This document shows positions 1 to 13,237 of a stretch of DNA of 19,499 nt, piece after piece. The notes under the pieces were generated by a model. It did not search any database. It was not told the DNA's origin and saw only the letters and a list, made by a program, of their open reading frames with translations. This DNA comes from Deltaproteobacteria bacterium (GTDB lineage Bacteria > Myxococcota_A > Polyangia > Polyangiales > Ga0077539), in assembly GCA_016704445.1 (NCBI GenBank), contig JADJAE010000108.1:1-19499 (forward strand), read 5' to 3'. The translations under genes were made by a program, and so were the position numbers. Position 1 is the first letter of the stretch; each line of letters begins with the position of its first letter.

Positions 1-1411
1 TGCATCCCAAACACGGCGACTACGCTCAGCCCCGAACGAGAAAGTTTGATCAAGTTCATCCGATCCGCCGTCGCGGAGTATCTGCGCTAGTTGGTCGGGT
101 CGAAGTGTGACAAGTTGTGAGACAATGTCTTCGTGATTCTTCGTCCTAGATCCCTTCAGGCCTGCCGTTAGAGCCTCCTGATAGCGGCTATCGTCAGCTT
201 GACGCCGCACGCGGACCCGAATCTGCGGGCCTACCGAGGACGGTTCTAGTCCGGCGACTGCGCGCAGGCGGAAAGGTCTCTCTGTTTGCGATTGCTCGCC
301 CGAAGCCTTGGCGGACTTGATTTGCGGCGATGATCTCGCGGTCGTCCCAATGCCTTCACCTTGACGCGGTCGCGCCTGCCCGGAACTGAACTTCCTCTGG
401 CCAGCGACCCGTCGATTCAGCCCAGTTCTGTCACTCCGCTTGTCGATGCTGGATTCTGGCAGTAGGCAAAGCGCGATGTTCCCCGTGGACAAACGACAGG
501 CGCGTTTGAAGTTCGATCAGTAGAGACCGCGCGGTATCGATGAACGAATTTATCTGACCAACCTGATCTGTCGCGGCTTGCAGATGAGTTCGTGCCAACT
601 TCCTCCCTCATTTGTAGAGCGTGCACCGATGACATCGGCTGTTTGGCCCCCTGTCCGGCGGGCTCTTCACCTGCTTACGCGAATCTTTTGCCGTCAAGAA
701 TTGCAGTTGACTGGACTATCTGGCGCTTTACCGCCTCTTGCTCTAGAGCGTTCCACCGCTGTTGCTCAAGGGATCCGAGTGGCGTAATGTTCTCTAAATT
801 GCTCGTCGTCTGCGTCAACCTTCCCAGTGCGAAGAGCTGGTCAGGAGCATTTCGGCGTTCCTCGACCCGCACCATTGTCTCGTCTCTCTCTTTTTGAAGA
901 CGACGAATCGTGTCGGCGTTTGCGTCCAAACGTCTCCGCAACTCTGATTGACGGTAAATGCAGTCGCGGACCTCGGTCTGCCTGATTTGATCGAGTAGGC
1001 CGGTCGTCGGCGGTCTCCCAGTACCTCATCCGCGATCGCTTCAATTTCCATGCTTGTGAACGAATCCAAGGGAAGGAACGTCCCCTTGTCCAGGTCGATG
1101 CCGTGAACTGGGCTGCCTGCTTCGTCGTCAACCACCGGATCGCCACTCAGCGCTCGTGCGATAAAATATTTCCTCGCTTCGGTCTCAACATGTAGACGCA
1201 CAGCTCCGGCGCCAAGATTTGTCCTAATCATGTCGGCTCGCGCTCTTGGAGCGCCTACCAAGCCGTTTAGGGCGAATCTAAGCGTTTCGGCCAGGGTGGT
1301 CTTTCCGCTTCCGCGCGGGCCGATCACGCATGTGAGACCCGGCGGGAGTTCAAGGTCCAGGCCGCCTAAAAAGCCGCTGTCAATCCGGAGATGTCGAACT
1401 CGCCACTGCAT
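1..1411 (-). CDS. RecF/SMC-like P-loop ATPase with coiled coil, C-terminus off the left edge, frame broken several times
   Basis: The chosen ATG (1411-1409) opens a protein starting MQWRVRHLRIDSG and has AAAGGA about 9 bases upstream. A Walker A motif, GPRGSGKTT, lies near residue 30 after a short beta-rich start, as in RecF/SbcC/SMC-type ATPases. The reading frame changes near 1010. The next frame carries a charged helical stretch with heptad-like spacing (RRRLDANADTIRRLQKER, about 940-675), suggesting a coiled coil. Further helical text (DQVGQINSFIDTARSLL) follows in another frame at about 580-530. From about 250 to the edge a last frame reads IRVRVRRQADDSRYQEAL and then LVTLRPDQLAQILRDGG. 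The signature and Walker B region should be beyond the edge. It is the last visible gene of the minus-strand helicase-methylase operon, so a sensor or motor role in defence is likely. GC content is much lower than in the right half. Either a deeply decayed gene or one damaged by assembly errors; the coherent blocks favour the latter. Confidence 0.6.
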
Positions 1412-1560
1412 TCGCTTGTTCCTTTGGTTGGTTCCGTCGCTAAGCGGAGCGGTATTTGATATGAGCACATGGAGGCATTCGATTGTAATGCGGTAGGCGG
1501 AGAAAGGGTGTTTCGGTGTTGTTCCTCGTGTGGCTGGTCGCAATGTTCACACGGGTCAGC

Positions 1561-1568
1561 ATTTATAA
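1561..1568 (-). promoter_or_regulatory. Possible -10 element upstream of the ATPase gene
   Basis: On the minus strand this reads TTATAAAT, inside an AT-rich pocket (about 1540-1640) between the methylase end and the ATPase ATG. That could give the ATPase its own promoter with a leader of about 150 bases. I see no clear -35 box at the right distance, so this is weak. Confidence 0.2.
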
Positions 1569-1639
1569 CGGGAAGTCCCAAATATATGATTCGTTGAGCG
1601 GTGAAAAGTATAGCCAGATCGTGAACCTCACCCGATCCC

Positions 1640-5651
<4,012 letters not shown>

Positions 5652-5989
5652 GCCTGGGACCCGGGGAGCGCGGGTTCCAGGGTCGGGCGGGCATGGCCGA
5701 CGAACCGACTGGGAGACGCCACGCATTGCGCCGCTGGTATTGCGCGATGCGCGGATTCACCACTTCACCTTCGCGCTGGACATCGGTCGCAGGTCCTGGA
5801 GCGATGACCAAAGGGGACGGTCATGCCGACGAGTCGGTGACGGTGCGCTGGACGCGAAGGAGAACTTGAGAGCGCTTCGGACCCATCGACGTGACCAGCA
5901 GGTGATCACCCTCGCCACCTCGGTGCAACGCCGATCGATGCGATCCCTGGGGAGCTGGAGCTGCGGCGTCGAAGACGGATCGGGTGCCG
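5652..5989. other. Region without a supported gene, between the small gene and the methylase
   Basis: All frames here are interrupted or look like shadows. One minus-strand stretch (about 5930-5840) reads GDHLLVTSMGPKRSQVLL, which is protein-like but ends at a stop and matches nothing I know. It could be leftover C-terminal sequence of the small gene. I see no promoter or terminator hairpin. Confidence 0.4.
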
Positions 5990-6519
5990 TGGGAGGCCTG
6001 CCGCGGGCAGCCATGAGCGCCTGGAAAGCCTCCCAGTTGTTCGATAGCGCGGAACGCTCATCGCCCCATGCCGCGCCGTCCCTCCCTCAGGCGGGGGGTG
6101 CGTCGAATGCCCATCTCCCGGGACCTTCCGGGTCTTCCGGGGCGACGGGCTCCCCTACGGATCGCGCCGCGTCGGCCCGTGCCTGTCGAATACGCTATCC
6201 ACGCGGCACGTGATTGGGCATCACCACGACAAACGTCCCAGACACGCCCGCATCGGATCGCGAAGGCGAGTGGGGCCACGGCCTGCGCTCGCATCGCGGG
6301 CGGCCGAGGGAGCTTGTGGTCCGCTCACAACGTCCGTCGCCTCGTCCGATCGCGCCAGCGCGACGTCACTCGCGCGCCGTCGTCCTGAGCGACGAACACG
6401 TCGTCGCACGTCGACCTCGGGGATCGCGACGTTCCAGCCGCGCGCGAGGATCTCGCCATCGCGGCGAACTGCCCGCCCGACCGAGGTGCCTGGTCTTGTC
6501 GGGTGACGCGTCGCGCCAT
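5990..6519 (-). pseudogene. Small protein between helicase and methylase, possible restriction-endonuclease-like fold, frame broken
   Basis: The ATG (6519-6517) lies two bases after the helicase TGA, behind GAGGTGAG, so translational coupling is likely. The start reads MARRVTRQDQAPRSGGQFAAMA. Shifting by one base continues as ILARGWNVAIPEVDV, and the original frame then gives DDVFVAQDDGARV. Bridged, this matches a pattern I recall from hypothetical proteins of about 170 residues: GGQFAVMAEIL, IPEVDVGDDVF, then a QVKT-type strand, resembling the PD-(D/E)XK core. The expected QVKT lysine is not readable. Later fragments in different frames read APLAFAIRCGRVWD (about 6270-6225), TFVVVMPNHVPRG (about 6236-6197) and NNWEAFQALMAARG (about 6041-6000), fitting the middle and end of such a protein. 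At least four indels are needed. It may be a real pseudogene or an intact gene spoiled by assembly errors. The nuclease idea is inference. Confidence 0.5.
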
Positions 6520-6520
6520 G

Positions 6521-6528
6521 CTCACCTC
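6521..6528 (-). promoter_or_regulatory. Ribosome binding site of the small gene, overlapping the helicase stop
   Basis: The minus-strand text GAGGTGAG contains the helicase stop codon (TGA, 6524-6522) and sits just before the ATG at 6519. The purine-rich core is complementary to 16S rRNA and supports both this start and tight co-translation. Confidence 0.55.
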
Positions 6529-9500
6529 GTTCCTGGCCAGAGATACACCATCCCCACCGGCTCCAGCTTCCTCGTCGCCACCCGGTACAGCGCCGGCAGC
6601 TCCGCCGGCTCCGTCTCGATCTCCTTCGCCAGCCGCTCGAGCCGCCGCTCCATCCACTTGCGGTCCTGCTCCCACTGCTCCTTCTGCGCGGCCTCGCCCT
6701 CCGTGAAGAGCGTCAGCTGCGTCCCCCGCAGCTCCTTCGCGATCGCCGCCCGCTGCGCCTCCAGGATGCCCGCGAGTGCCGTCGCCTCGGCCTGACCACG
6801 CCGCTCCAGCCTCGCCTCGGCGTCGTGCGCCACCGCGTCGGCCTCGTGCTCGATGTGCGACCACAGCGCCGCGAAGTCCCCGGGCGCCGCCGCCAACAGC
6901 CGCTCCTGCACCCGCGGCTCGACCGCCTCCAGCGTCGGTGACTCCGACAGCAGCGACTCCAGCCGCTCCAGCGCCTTGCGGTCGGCCTCCTCCGCGAAGG
7001 GCCGCAGGTGGTTCCCTCCGCCGGTCTCGTTCCACGGAGCGGCCACGCTCACGAGCTGATCGTGCAGCCGCGTCGCCCCCGCCCCGAAGAGCGACAGCCG
7101 CCCGAAGGCGATCACCCGCGCGATGCCGTCGCGGGGGTTCTTCACCACCGTCACCCGCGAGAGGTCGTGCGCCGACCAGCCCTGCGCGCGGAAGCGCCCG
7201 AGGATGCGCTGCACGATGGGGTGCGACAGGTGCAGGTGCGCGACGCCCGAGTTCATCCGCTCGGGCGGCTCGAAGCACACCGGCAGCAGCGGGCGCTTGC
7301 GCCACTCCCACGGGGCCTCGTCCTTCGCGCGAGGCGGGCGCACCGTGTCGAGCGTCGTCTGCCAGCTCTCGGGCATCGTCGGCAGCTTCCACAGCGCCAG
7401 CGTCGGCTCCGCCTTCACGCCCGGCGCCGTCGCGAGGTTGCCCGCGCCCGCGAGCTCGCAGCCCACGTTGATCGCGTCGCGCAGCAGCCCCGGGTCGAAG
7501 ACCATCCCCTTGCTCGACTCGTTGAGCAGCCGCCCCGCCTCGTCGATGTCGCGCTTCAGCCGATCGACCGTCGCGCGCTCGGCGTCGAGCTCGCGCTTCG
7601 CCGTCTCGGCCCCGGCGCCCATCTCCAGGGCCGCGTCCACACGCGCGTCGGAGCTCGCGTCGATGCCGCGCTCCATCGCCTCGGTCACGCGGGTCATCAC
7701 GACCTCCGAGAGCGAGCCGAGCTCGTGCTCGATGCGACCGACCTTCACGACGAGGTTGCGCAGCACCTGGTCTTCGGCGCGACGCGGGATCACGAAGTAG
7801 TGGCAGCGCACCTCGGGCGCGGGCTGGAGCGTGCGGTCGATGCGACCGTTGCGCTGCTCCATGCGCGCGGGGTTCCAGGGGATGTCGAAGTGGAAGAGGT
7901 CGGCGCAGTGCCCCTGGAGGTTGACGCCCTCGCGCGCCGCGTCCGTCGCCACGAGGATGCGCACCGGGTGCTCGTCGGGCGGGCTGTTGAAGGCCCGCTG
8001 CACGGCCTCGCGCGCCTCCTCGCTCATCCCCCCGTGAAACTGCATCACCCGGTCGCGGCCGCCCGCCGTGTTCTCCAGCAGGGCGTTGAGCAGGTTGACG
8101 AGCCAGCGCTTGGTGTCGCCGTACTCGGTGAAGAGCAGCACGCGACGGTCGGTCCACGGCGCCTTCTTCAAGCGCGGGTCGCCGAGGCCCGGGCAGAGGT
8201 TGGCGCGCATCCAGTGCACGAGCGAGAGCCAGCGGCCGTCGGGCGCGTGCCGGTGCGCCTCGGCGATCGCGAGCATCTCGTCGAGCAGCCCTCGCGCCCG
8301 CGCCGACGGCGCCGACAGCCCCCGCGAGCGGCCCTCGTCGGCCGCGGCGTCGAGCTCCTCGCGGGTGTCGTCGTCGAGGTCTTCTTCGTCGTCGACGCCC
8401 GCGGCCTCGGCGGCCGCACCGCCCCGTCCGACGCTGCGCGCGTGCAGCTGGAGCGTGCGCGCGAAGGCCTCCACGCTGGAGAGCAGGCGCTTCTGGAGGT
8501 TGACGAAGACGAGGCGCCCGGGGCCCTTCGCGGGGCGTTCGAGGGCGGTGTACTCGGCGAGCAGGTGCGAGAGCTCGATCTCGACGGCGCGCGGGCTGGC
8601 TCCGAGGTTGACGAAGCCGGGGTGGGCGCCGCGGTCGTCGCGCTGCAACCACTGGCCGTCGATGTGTTCGAGGGCGATCTCGACCACGCGGCGCTCGGGG
8701 AAGTGGCCGCTGCCGAGGGCGCGCAGGTCGCGCTTGAGGCGGCGCACCATGACGGCGTCGCGGGCTTCGGGGGTCACCGCGATGCCGCGGGTGAAGCGCT
8801 GCGGGTCGAGGATCTCCAGCAGCGCCGAGAAGCTGTTGGAGTGGCCGTTGTGGGGCGTGGCGGAGAGGAAGAGCCGGTGCTCGAAGCGCGGCGCCACGTC
8901 GCGGATGACGCGGGTGACGCGCGAGTCGACGGCGTAGCGCGAGGTGGAGGCGGGCGCCGCGGTGTGGGCCTCGTCGAGGATGAGCAGCGACTTGCGGGCG
9001 CGCTCGCCGAGGTGCGCGAGGAGGGGGTCGCGGTACTCGGGGCGGCGCAGCGTCTGGTAGGAGATGATGAAGCGGTTGTGGGTGGTCCAGGGGTTGACGC
9101 CGAAGCCGCGCTCCTGGCGGCGGCGGGCGACGAAGCGGCGGTCGTAGAGCTCGAAGTGCAGCCCGAACTTCTTCTGCATCTCGTCGCGCCACTGGAGCGT
9201 GACCGACGCGGGGCAGACGATGAGCACCTGCTCGACGCGCTGGCGCAGCAGGAGTTCTTGCAGGACGAGGCCCGCCTCGATGGTCTTGCCGAGGCCCACG
9301 TCGTCGGCGATGAACAGGTTGGCGCGCGGCATCTCCAGCGCCCGCTTGAGCGGCGTGAGCTGGTGGTTGAAGAGCCGGATGCCCGCGCGGAAGGGCGCCT
9401 GGAAGAGGCGGGCGTCGGTGGCGGTGACGGCGTTCCAGCGGAGGGCGTGGAGGTAGGCGGCGAAGTGGCGCGGCGGGTCGAGGCGGGTGACCGCGCCGAG

Positions 9501-10019
9501 GCCGTGGGTCTCGGGGGCGAGCACGCGGGCGCCGAGCTCGAGCTCCCAGAAGATGTCGAGGGGACGGCCCTGCGCGTCGTCGTCGAGGCACACCATCGCC
9601 ACGCGGGTGGACTCGCCGTGGCGCGTGGCGGGCGTGACGTCGGAGACGAGGTACTGGCGGTGGCGGGCGTGGACGATGTCCCCGGCGCGGGGGAGGTCGC
9701 CGGGGCGGCGGGGAGCGCGCGCGGGGCTGAGGGCGTCGGCGGTGGTGCCGAGGATGCGGGCGGCGAGCTCGGCACGGGCGCGAGCGCGGTCGTCGAGGGA
9801 GAGGGCGCGGCAGACGGCGCGGAGCTCGTCGCGGCCGAGGCGGGCGACGAGCCCGGGCAGCGGGGGGAGGGCGGGGACGAGCGCGTCGAGCTGGGCGTCC
9901 TTGGTGAGCGTCTCGGGGGCGGAGACGCCGAGCTCGCGGCCGAGGTCGGCGAGGCGGAGCTTGGGGAGGGCCGAGAGGACCAGCCGGGGACTGGGGGATG
10001 TCTCGGTCGCGGGTCCCAC
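6522..10019 (-). CDS. drmD: DISARM SNF2-like helicase DrmD
   Basis: A superfamily 2 (SNF2/RapA-like) DNA translocase of about 1,165 residues in one uninterrupted frame. Counting from the GTG at 10019, a helical SAP-like segment (LADLGRELGVSAPETLT, later LGRDELRAVCRALSL) comes first. Next is the DrmD-typical beta-rich module GDIVHARHRQYLVSDV with CLDDDAQGRPLDIFWELEL. The helicase core follows: motif I DDVGLGKTIEAGL near residue 238, the DEAH box ILDEAHTAAP near 346, LSATPHNGHSNSF near 384, VATDAAREGVNLQ in the second lobe, and the arginine finger motif QRNGRIDRTLQ near 721. An acidic loop (DDEEDLDDDTREEL) lies inside the core. A charged helical tail ends in PVGMVYLWPGTR. In class 1 DISARM this protein partners an adenine methylase and restricts incoming phage DNA. 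The start is uncertain: the frame is open upstream, with ATGs at 10109 and 10172. The family is clear; membership of a complete DISARM system is not shown. Confidence 0.88.
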   Translation of the reverse strand: MGPATETSPSPRLVLSALPKLRLADLGRELGVSAPETLTKDAQLDALVPALPPLPGLVARLGRDELRAVCRALSLDDRARARAELAARILGTTADALSPARAPRRPGDLPRAGDIVHARHRQYLVSDVTPATRHGESTRVAMVCLDDDAQGRPLDIFWELELGARVLAPETHGLGAVTRLDPPRHFAAYLHALRWNAVTATDARLFQAPFRAGIRLFNHQLTPLKRALEMPRANLFIADDVGLGKTIEAGLVLQELLLRQRVEQVLIVCPASVTLQWRDEMQKKFGLHFELYDRRFVARRRQERGFGVNPWTTHNRFIISYQTLRRPEYRDPLLAHLGERARKSLLILDEAHTAAPASTSRYAVDSRVTRVIRDVAPRFEHRLFLSATPHNGHSNSFSALLEILDPQRFTRGIAVTPEARDAVMVRRLKRDLRALGSGHFPERRVVEIALEHIDGQWLQRDDRGAHPGFVNLGASPRAVEIELSHLLAEYTALERPAKGPGRLVFVNLQKRLLSSVEAFARTLQLHARSVGRGGAAAEAAGVDDEEDLDDDTREELDAAADEGRSRGLSAPSARARGLLDEMLAIAEAHRHAPDGRWLSLVHWMRANLCPGLGDPRLKKAPWTDRRVLLFTEYGDTKRWLVNLLNALLENTAGGRDRVMQFHGGMSEEAREAVQRAFNSPPDEHPVRILVATDAAREGVNLQGHCADLFHFDIPWNPARMEQRNGRIDRTLQPAPEVRCHYFVIPRRAEDQVLRNLVVKVGRIEHELGSLSEVVMTRVTEAMERGIDASSDARVDAALEMGAGAETAKRELDAERATVDRLKRDIDEAGRLLNESSKGMVFDPGLLRDAINVGCELAGAGNLATAPGVKAEPTLALWKLPTMPESWQTTLDTVRPPRAKDEAPWEWRKRPLLPVCFEPPERMNSGVAHLHLSHPIVQRILGRFRAQGWSAHDLSRVTVVKNPRDGIARVIAFGRLSLFGAGATRLHDQLVSVAAPWNETGGGNHLRPFAEEADRKALERLESLLSESPTLEAVEPRVQERLLAAAPGDFAALWSHIEHEADAVAHDAEARLERRGQAEATALAGILEAQRAAIAKELRGTQLTLFTEGEAAQKEQWEQDRKWMERRLERLAKEIETEPAELPALYRVATRKLEPVGMVYLWPGTR

Positions 10020-10237
10020 CTTGGCCGCGGATGGTAGACGCAGGATAGGGAGCGGGGAAGCGTGGAGTGTGCGCCGCGCGCTCGAGACACACCGGCGAGT
10101 CGGGCCCATCGGAACGACGCGGTGTCGCCACGGAGGCCCCGCCCTCTCGCTGGCGCTACAGGTGGCCCGCACCGAGCACGCTGCCGGCCCCGTCGACCCC
10201 CCGGGGCTGACGGGTGCGTCCGTGGTAGGGGTCGACG
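10020..10237. promoter_or_regulatory. Divergent intergenic region between the defence operon and the hydrolase gene
   Basis: About 220 bases separate the leftward helicase start (if GTG 10019 is right) from the rightward lipoprotein gene at 10238, so both promoters should lie here. I cannot point to convincing -35/-10 boxes. If helicase translation starts at 10109 or 10172, the region is much shorter. Confidence 0.35.
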
Positions 10238-11584
10238 ATGCGGACGCAGGCCGAGGCCGTGCGGTGGCTCGCCGTGGCGCTGGCGGTGTTGGCGGGGTGT
10301 CGACGCTCGAACCCGCACCCGACGCCTGCGCGGCGCCTGGGCGCGACGTCGGTGACGGCGCCCCGCGGCGGCGCCGGGTGGACGGCCGTGTATCGACTGC
10401 GCCACCGTCCGGTCGCGACGCACGACCTGCCCGACGTGGTGGTGCACGCGCCGCCGGGCTTCGACCCGTCGCGGCCGCTCCACGTCGTGATGGTGTTCCA
10501 CGGGCTCAACTCGCGTCCGGCGTGGCTGGTGGCGGCGGGACCGCTCGCGCCGTTGACCGGCGAGCCCGGCAGCGGGTGGGGGCTCTCCACGCGACACGAC
10601 CGCGCGGGAATCAACGCGCTGCTCGTCGCGCCGCAGCTCGCTCCCCACGGGGCAGCCGGGTTCGCGGGGGCGTTCCAGCGCCCCGGGTTCTTGAGGGAGT
10701 TCTTGAATGAGCTGCTGACGGAGACGCTGGTGTCGCGGCTCGGCGGGCGCCGAAGCGTCGACGACATCGAGGGCCTGACCCTGGTCGGATCGAGCGGAGG
10801 CGGACCGGTGATCGGAGCACTGCTGGCCCGGAGCGACCTCGCCGACCGGGTGCGCACCGTCGTCCTCGACGACGGTCTGTACGGGGCAGAGAGCGCCTTC
10901 GCCGCGTGGATGCAGCGGTCGACGCCCAACGCACCGCGACGGTTCGTCTGCCTCACCTCGAACGACGACGTCGGCATGCGACGGCGTGCCGACGGCCTCG
11001 CGGCACGCCTGCGTGGGCAGGGCACGCAGGTCGCGATGCAGCCCGACGGCGCGCTTGCCGACGCGGTGCGGGCGCACGGGGCAGTGTTCATGACCGCGGC
11101 CTGCGGGCACGGCGGGCTGACGGGCGCGACGTACGACAAGGTCCTGTCCGCGGTGGGGATTGGCGTGCGGGAGCGCGCGGTAGGGGAGGTGGTGCGGGAG
11201 CCGGCGAGGCCCGCGAGGCCCGTCGGCGAGCTCACCCTGGGGGCGGCGGCGACGCGGGGGACCTTCGCGCGCGACGACGCGATGCTCGACGATTGGACGT
11301 ACTTCGACGACTGGACCCTGGCGGTGACCGCCGGCCAGCGCCTACGGATCGACGTGCGAGGGGGGAGGACCCGTAGCCACGGCTGCGCGGCCCACGACGT
11401 CGAGGTGTCGGTGCTCGACGGCGACCGGGTGCTCGCCCGCGACGACGACGGGGGCGGCGGGTGGAACGCCCGCGCGCGCTTCACCGCGACGCGCGACGGG
11501 CCGGTGACCGTGCGGGTGACGGAGCGCGAGACCTGGGGGGTCGAGGGCGCGTACAGCGTGCGCGCTGCGATCGACGGACCGTAG
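10238..11584 (+). CDS. Lipoprotein alpha/beta-hydrolase with C-terminal PPC-like domain
   Basis: A 448-residue protein in one intact frame; ATG at 10238 with GTAGGGG just upstream. Residues 9-21 form a lipoprotein signal (WLAVALAVLAGC), so Cys21 is probably lipidated. The hydrolase core has an oxyanion-type HG (VMVFHGLNS, residues 84-92), the nucleophile elbow GSSGG (184-188, Ser186 likely nucleophile), acid candidates at Asp211/212 or Asp243/244, and a histidine in CGHGG (His291). Residues from about 335 form a beta-rich domain (FDDWTLAVTAGQRLRIDV, then GPVTVRVTER) like bacterial pre-peptidase C-terminal domains, which usually help secretion or binding. Substrate unknown; an esterase or peptidase of the cell envelope is likely. 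It has its own promoter region and no evident link to the divergent defence genes. Confidence 0.72.
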   Translation: MRTQAEAVRWLAVALAVLAGCRRSNPHPTPARRLGATSVTAPRGGAGWTAVYRLRHRPVATHDLPDVVVHAPPGFDPSRPLHVVMVFHGLNSRPAWLVAAGPLAPLTGEPGSGWGLSTRHDRAGINALLVAPQLAPHGAAGFAGAFQRPGFLREFLNELLTETLVSRLGGRRSVDDIEGLTLVGSSGGGPVIGALLARSDLADRVRTVVLDDGLYGAESAFAAWMQRSTPNAPRRFVCLTSNDDVGMRRRADGLAARLRGQGTQVAMQPDGALADAVRAHGAVFMTAACGHGGLTGATYDKVLSAVGIGVRERAVGEVVREPARPARPVGELTLGAAATRGTFARDDAMLDDWTYFDDWTLAVTAGQRLRIDVRGGRTRSHGCAAHDVEVSVLDGDRVLARDDDGGGGWNARARFTATRDGPVTVRVTERETWGVEGAYSVRAAIDGP

Positions 11585-11845
11585 GATGCGAGGGCCCGCG
11601 CGAGATGTCGCGGACGCCCGGCGCTGTCGTGTGGTGCACTTTGCAGGGCGCACGTGGGAAACGAAGAAGCCGAGCGTTCGATCTGGCAGAGAAACCGCGC
11701 GTGACTCGCGGGCGTGCCCGCGCCTGCATCGGGTGGGAGGGGCATTCGGACTTGGGGAGCGGACCTCGCGGCCGTTCTCGGGCCAGCCGCAGGCCAGCCC
11801 GCGGGGGGTGTAGTGGCCTCCGGGCCCGTGGTCGATACTTCCCCG

Positions 11846-13209
11846 ATGAGCACCGTCGCCCGCAAGCGCCCGAAGGCTGCCAGCGTCCCGCCCTTCGCGA
11901 AGATCCTGCGGCGTCACCTCGGGTGCGATCCCGCGTCGATCGCCATCGTCGGCGACAGCTTTCCACTGCGGGCGATCGGCGACCTCCAGCTCGCGGTCGA
12001 CGACTGGCTGCGCGTCCCCGGTCGGCGCCGAGAGATGGTGGGCGTGGTGACCGATCGGCACGTGGTGCGCCTCGGCGCGCTGGCGTCGCCACCGCCCTCG
12101 GAGCGCAAGCACGGCTGGGCCGCGGACGTCGGGCCGGTGGAGTACAGCGCCGTCCCACTGGCCGACGGCGGCTCGCTCGCGAGCGTCGAGCGGGGACTGC
12201 TGCTGCTCTCGGACGGGGACGCGCGGCTCGCGGTGCTGGTCGCCGGACCGTGCGGGGAGCCGTACATCCGTCAGGTTCGCGTCGAGGTCGGCGCGGCCAC
12301 GCAGCCGGAGTCCGAGCGCCTGCTCCAGCAGCTCCGCGACGGGATGCGCCGGCGGAGCATCTTCCGCGGGCGCTCGCTCAGCGTCGGCGCCGACCGGCAG
12401 GGCGAGATGGAGGTGCGGTTCCAGGCGCTGCCGAGGTCGCGCGCGAGGACGTGATCCTGCCGCCCGGGGTGCTGGAGCGCATCGAGCGCAACACGGTGCG
12501 CTTCACGCAGCGCGCCGAGGCCCTGCACGCGATGGGTCGTCACCTGAAGCGGGGCCTGCTGCTCTACGGGCCGCCCGGCACGGGGAAGACCTTCAGCGCG
12601 ATGTTCCTCGCGAGCCAGATGCCCGACCGCACCGTGCTGATGGTGACGGGGCGGGCGGTCGGTCTCATCGAGCAGGTCGCGGTGATGGCGCGGCAGCTCG
12701 CGCCGGCGACGGTTGTCTTCGAGGACGTCGACCTCATCGCCGAGGACCGCCGCACCACGCAGAACGCGTGCGCCACGCCGGTGATGTTCGAGCTGCTCAA
12801 CGCGATGGACGGCCTCGCCGAGGACGCCGACGTGCTCTTCGTGTTGACCACCAACCGGCCGGAGGTGCTGGAGCCCGCGCTGGCGGCGAGACCCGGGCGC
12901 GTCGATCAGGCCATCGAGATCCCGCTGCCCGACGAGGACTGCCGCGACCGGCTCCTCACCCGCTACGGCGAGGGCATGCGCCTCGCGCTCACCGACCGGG
13001 CCGCCGTCATCGCGCGCACGCAGGGGACGAGCGCGGCATTCATCAAGGAGCTGCTCCGCCGGGCGGCGCTCATCGCCGCCGACGCCTCGCCAGGGGCGAC
13101 CTCGCCCGAGGTCGACGACGGCCACGTGCGCGACGCCATGCAGGAGATGCTGGTCGATGGGTGCAGCATGACCCGCACGCTGCTGGGGGTGGCCAGTGCC
13201 GGGGCGTAG
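11846..13209 (+). CDS. AAA-family ATPase (CDC48/Bcs1-like), one frameshift
   Basis: The start ATG at 11846 gives MSTVARKRPKAASVPP. The first about 195 residues are an N-terminal domain I do not recognise. The frame breaks near 12430: QALP is followed by an out-of-frame stop, while the other frame continues EVAREDVILPPGVLERIERN, so one G appears missing. The ATPase module has Walker A YGPPGTGKTFSA (near residue 242), a Walker B variant VVFEDVDLIAED, a second region of homology with TTNRPEVLEPAL, and ARPGRVDQAIEIPLP with the arginine finger. The small helical lid ends near 13150. The Glu-Asp order in Walker B resembles Bcs1-type AAA proteins and not the usual DEID. It is probably a protein-remodelling ATPase; partners unknown. 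The following gene starts 28 bases after its stop, suggesting one transcript. Confidence 0.75.
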
Positions 13210-13237
13210 CGATCGTCCGGCGCTGCGGGAGGGCGGG

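Noticed and set aside
5780..5900. Text RRSWSDDQRG suggesting the start of an IS66/IS3 transposase OrfA
   Set aside because: Only about ten residues fit. No downstream transposase sequence, inverted repeats or target duplication were seen.
6325..10131. Long open frames overlapping the helicase in other frames: minus strand 6325-10131 (1268 codons) and plus strand 7008-10037 (1009 codons)
   Set aside because: Both are rich in Arg/Pro/Ala or Val/Glu/Gly repeats without domains. They are GC-driven shadows of the helicase frame, which has every SF2 motif.
10185..10215. GC-rich palindrome (CCCCCCGGGGC area) as an operator or terminator
   Set aside because: The stem is very short, has no U-tract, and such matches are common by chance at this GC content.
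10156..11865. Minus-strand open frame of 569 codons opposite the hydrolase
   Set aside because: Composition is Arg/Ser/Pro-rich with no motif, while the plus strand has a lipobox, GSSGG elbow and catalytic histidine.
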